Source of the DNA: Tamarix chinensis
Lineage: Eukaryota; Streptophyta; Magnoliopsida; Caryophyllales; Tamaricaceae
Direction: 5' to 3'
DNA: 64,000 nucleotides
Assembly (NCBI GenBank): GCA_030549775.1
Contig: CM060177.1
Coordinates: 68,005,638 to 68,069,637, forward strand
The notes below the pieces were generated by a model, which worked only from the letters and a program-made list of their open reading frames with translations, searched no databases and had not been told where the DNA came from. Numbering within the stretch: the first letter of the stretch is position 1; every line of letters begins with the position of its first letter. Of this stretch, positions 61,293 to 64,000 are shown piece by piece. A program made the position numbers and the translations under genes.

Positions 61293-64000
61293 TCTAACAC
61301 CCCTAAAATTTACTACTAAAAAATTTTGTTTTATTAAAAGTTTTGTGCTAAAGCAAGTAAATTTTAGGGTGTTACCGCCACAATTAGTACTAAACCGATT
61401 TATTTCCACAGATTCACTACTAAGTACTAAGTCTAGAAAACATACTTTAATTAAATTCCAAGAACAAATTTACAAATTATAATAGTGCAATAGTTAGGAA
61501 GGCTAAATCCCTTCTAAGGAAAACCCGCTAATCGTAGTTATAAATAAATTATTAGTAGAAAAGAAACACAAATAATTTCATGAAAGACACGAAAGTACTT
61601 TCCTATTTGAAACCTGGGCCAGCACCCCTTGGATTACCCTACGCTCTCAATCCCGAAGATGAATCCCATAGGGAGCATACGATCTAACCTATAAAGGACA
61701 TTATCTATTGAATAGGTATGGGGCCCAAGAAAGGACTCCCTTCAGTACTATGGTACTGAGTAACCCTTTATACGAGACTAATATGTAAGGCTCTCATATA
61801 ACACATCGGATGCAATACATAGAACACTTAATCATGGGAGGGTACATATATCATCTGAATGCAATAATCATTCGAATAGCTACATGCATCCATAGGCCAT
61901 ATTATTTCATTCCTTATCATTGTATTCAAGCCATTAGTGTCTTAACTTGCCATCTCTTGAGTTATATCCATATGAGTATAGGAACTCCACTATTATGGCT
62001 GGTGGAATAGAAATAACTACTCCAAGACATAACATACCTGGCACTATTATAGCCACTAGAGTAGTCTCTAGGGAAAAAAGCTCCTAGACACTATTATAGC
62101 TGGTGGAATGGAAATTATCCTTCCATTGTAAGTTATTAGTGTTATGATTTATTATCATCCAAGGTTTAACTTATTGAGCTTAAAACCTCCACTATTATAG
62201 CCTGTGGAATAGTCTCTAGGGTAGAAAGTTTTTAGCCATTGTTATAGCCAATAGAATAGAAATACTACTCCAGCACAGAATGCATGTGGCTATTATTATT
62301 TGTAGGTGGAATGGTCTCTAGGAAAAAAATGCTCGTGGCTACTATTATTGCCGGTAAAACGGAAATCATCCTAAGTTATACTTGACTCGATAATCTTCCA
62401 CTTTAAGTAATTAGTATTTTATTTGTATCTTATTCAACAAACCCCCCCCCACTAGACATGCACGCTCTAATGGGCTCCCTCAACTCATGATTACTCTTCC
62501 ACCTCAGACTTCTTGAATAACCATATCCCTTAACCTAAGTTCTCTGCACTCCACAAGACTTTAAGACTCCTTTTCACTTTCCACCATACTCACCATGGAT
62601 TCAAAAACCCCACACATGTGGGTTAAGGCCTACATTCCCATTTATCTACCTAGGCTCACCATCACCCACTAGGGTTTTCCCTTGAAACCCTAATCTAGCC
62701 TATATAGCCCTAACCTCTCCTCTTCTTACACAACCCACATTCCCCCTTGATTCCAACACCATCACCCTACGCAACCCGCTCCAAACTACAGGACCAGACT
62801 CCTATGTATGATAATGATACCCTAGTTAGTCACCCACGAAAATCCTAATACACCCCTTTTCTCTTACAGCTTCCCTTCATACACAAATCCACCCTCCATA
62901 TGAAAAACTCCTCATCACAACCCAAAGAACGAAAAAAATCCTTAACCTCTCTCACAATACCCCTATACTTAGGGTTTTTCCCAAAAACCATAGTTAGGCT
63001 CCCATGCATACTTCTATCAACCTATATACTAACTTCTGCCGAAGCATTCCAATTACCCAAAATACACTTTCCTCCCCATGGTCAACCCTCAAACTAACTT
63101 TCCTAACGTAAGTTTTCCCCCCATGCAAGGACCATACACCCCATGAAAGCTCACACCCTATGCAAGATTTTTACCCCAATCCTTCATTTTACTATTTCTG
63201 CCCTTTTTTTTCCAACTATATATCTTAATACCATTAGGACATTTCCCCCACTTTTCCTTACTCACTCCACCCTCTTTATTTCTTTTAGTTCCCCACAACC
63301 ACTCAAACCTAACTAAGGCCTCTAAGCATACAAGTCATAACATCTCAACCATATATAAGGACATGTCATTCATACAAGTATATCACACATATTACATATA
63401 AGGCCAATTATGCTAAACATACCTCAGCTCCTTACAAGCCAAGCTACACCACACATAGAGTACATATTCACATACATTCAAATAAGGCATGCTAACACAT
63501 CCATACATAAAATATGTATACAAACCCAAGCCTTATCCACATCCTTACATTCACATGTAATCACCCTTTAATACTTAGCATGTACATTTATTAGTACATT
63601 CACCTTTACACCTCTAAAATTATCAAAATACCCTTATTCCCTATATTAACATCATTCATACCCAAACATGAAATACTAGCACCACCAAACCTTATCTCCA
63701 CACTTAATCAACCTTTAACACTCAGCATGCACATTTATTAGTATATTTGCCCGTACACCTCCAAAATTATGAAAATACCCTTATTCCATATATTATCACC
63801 ATATATACCCAAACATGAAATATTAGCACCACCAAACCATATATCTACACATAATCAACCTTTAACACTTAGCATGTACATTTATTAGCACATTCACCCT
63901 TACACCTCTAAAATTACTAAAATACCCATATTCCCTATATTAAGACCATTTATACCTAAACATGAAAAATTAGCACCACCAAACCTTATATCCACACATA
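61293..64000 (-). repeat. Long LTR D, cut by the window end
   Basis: Starts TCTAACACCCC (decayed TGTAACACCCC) at 61293. The first 500 bp match LTR E (TACTAAGTACTAAG box, ACTATGGTACTGAGTAACCC). Dyad CAGTACTATGGTACTG at 61743-61758; CACTATTATAGC...GGTGGAA modules at 61985-62360. A CCCTAG-rich part (62660-62860) is like that of LTRs B and C. Ends in tandem 147-bp repeats. The other end is outside the window. Confidence 0.75.
63559..64000. repeat. 147-bp tandem repeat in LTR D
   Basis: Three units to the window edge. AATCAMCCTTTAAYACT starts at 63559, 63706 and 63853; ACCACCAAACC at 63681, 63828 and 63975. Both markers give exactly 147 bp. The array may continue beyond 64000. Confidence 0.9.

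Overview
This window is repeat-dominated plant nuclear DNA, probably pericentromeric or other heterochromatin. I find no cellular protein-coding gene, tRNA or rRNA. The evidence for a plant is the Ty3/gypsy and Ty1/copia lineages present (including Athila-type gag), primer-binding sites of the initiator tRNA-Met type, and a degenerate CCCTAAA (plant telomere type) array. I cannot name the species. Almost every base from 1 to 64000 belongs to LTR retrotransposons nested in one another, and nearly all coding remnants are broken by stops and frameshifts.

Left part (1-23960). An old minus-strand gypsy (17847-20076, resuming 23848-23960) was hit by a minus-strand copia element (1-972, 9949-10374, 15097-17846). 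That copia was hit twice by long solo LTRs: A (973-9948, duplication TTATT) and B (10375-15096, duplication AATAT). LTR A was in turn hit by a structurally complete plus-strand gypsy element (2667-9529, duplication CGTGG), the youngest and best preserved element. The old gypsy also carries a solo LTR F (20077-23842, duplication TCTTC) inside its gag.

Middle (23965-42104). A minus-strand gypsy derivative keeps a truncated 3' LTR, polypurine tract, gag, a tandemly duplicated primer-binding-site/leader segment and a 5' LTR of about 5 kb (E, 31003-35958), but has lost pol. LTR C (25675-30944) is inserted in its duplicated leader. LTR E holds the telomere-like array. An Athila-type gag-protease remnant follows on the minus strand (about 37700-40160).

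Right part (42105-64000). A plus-strand gypsy has 5' LTR J (42105-48427), a primer-binding site, a gag start at 48631, degenerate gag-pol and RNase H up to about 57872. It is split by three long LTRs: H (42218-45601, inverted, inside J), G (48663-52361, duplication TCAGC, at gag codon 11) and I (54886-57490, near-perfect duplication, inside RNase H). A minus-strand copia (57879-60560) lies next to it. The start of another long LTR, D (61293 to the window end), closes the window with a 147-bp tandem repeat.

The long LTRs A-J are diverged members of one LTR type. They share TGTAACACCC/GGGTGTTACA termini, a GCGGAAGCA box near one end, a CACAAGGCTAAA box, and a dyad close to CAGTACGCTACGTACTG that I find in all ten copies despite strong divergence elsewhere. 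That dyad, and the CCAC...GTGG tandem modules beside it, are the structures I consider most worth a closer look. I did not find a clear candidate for a novel host system.
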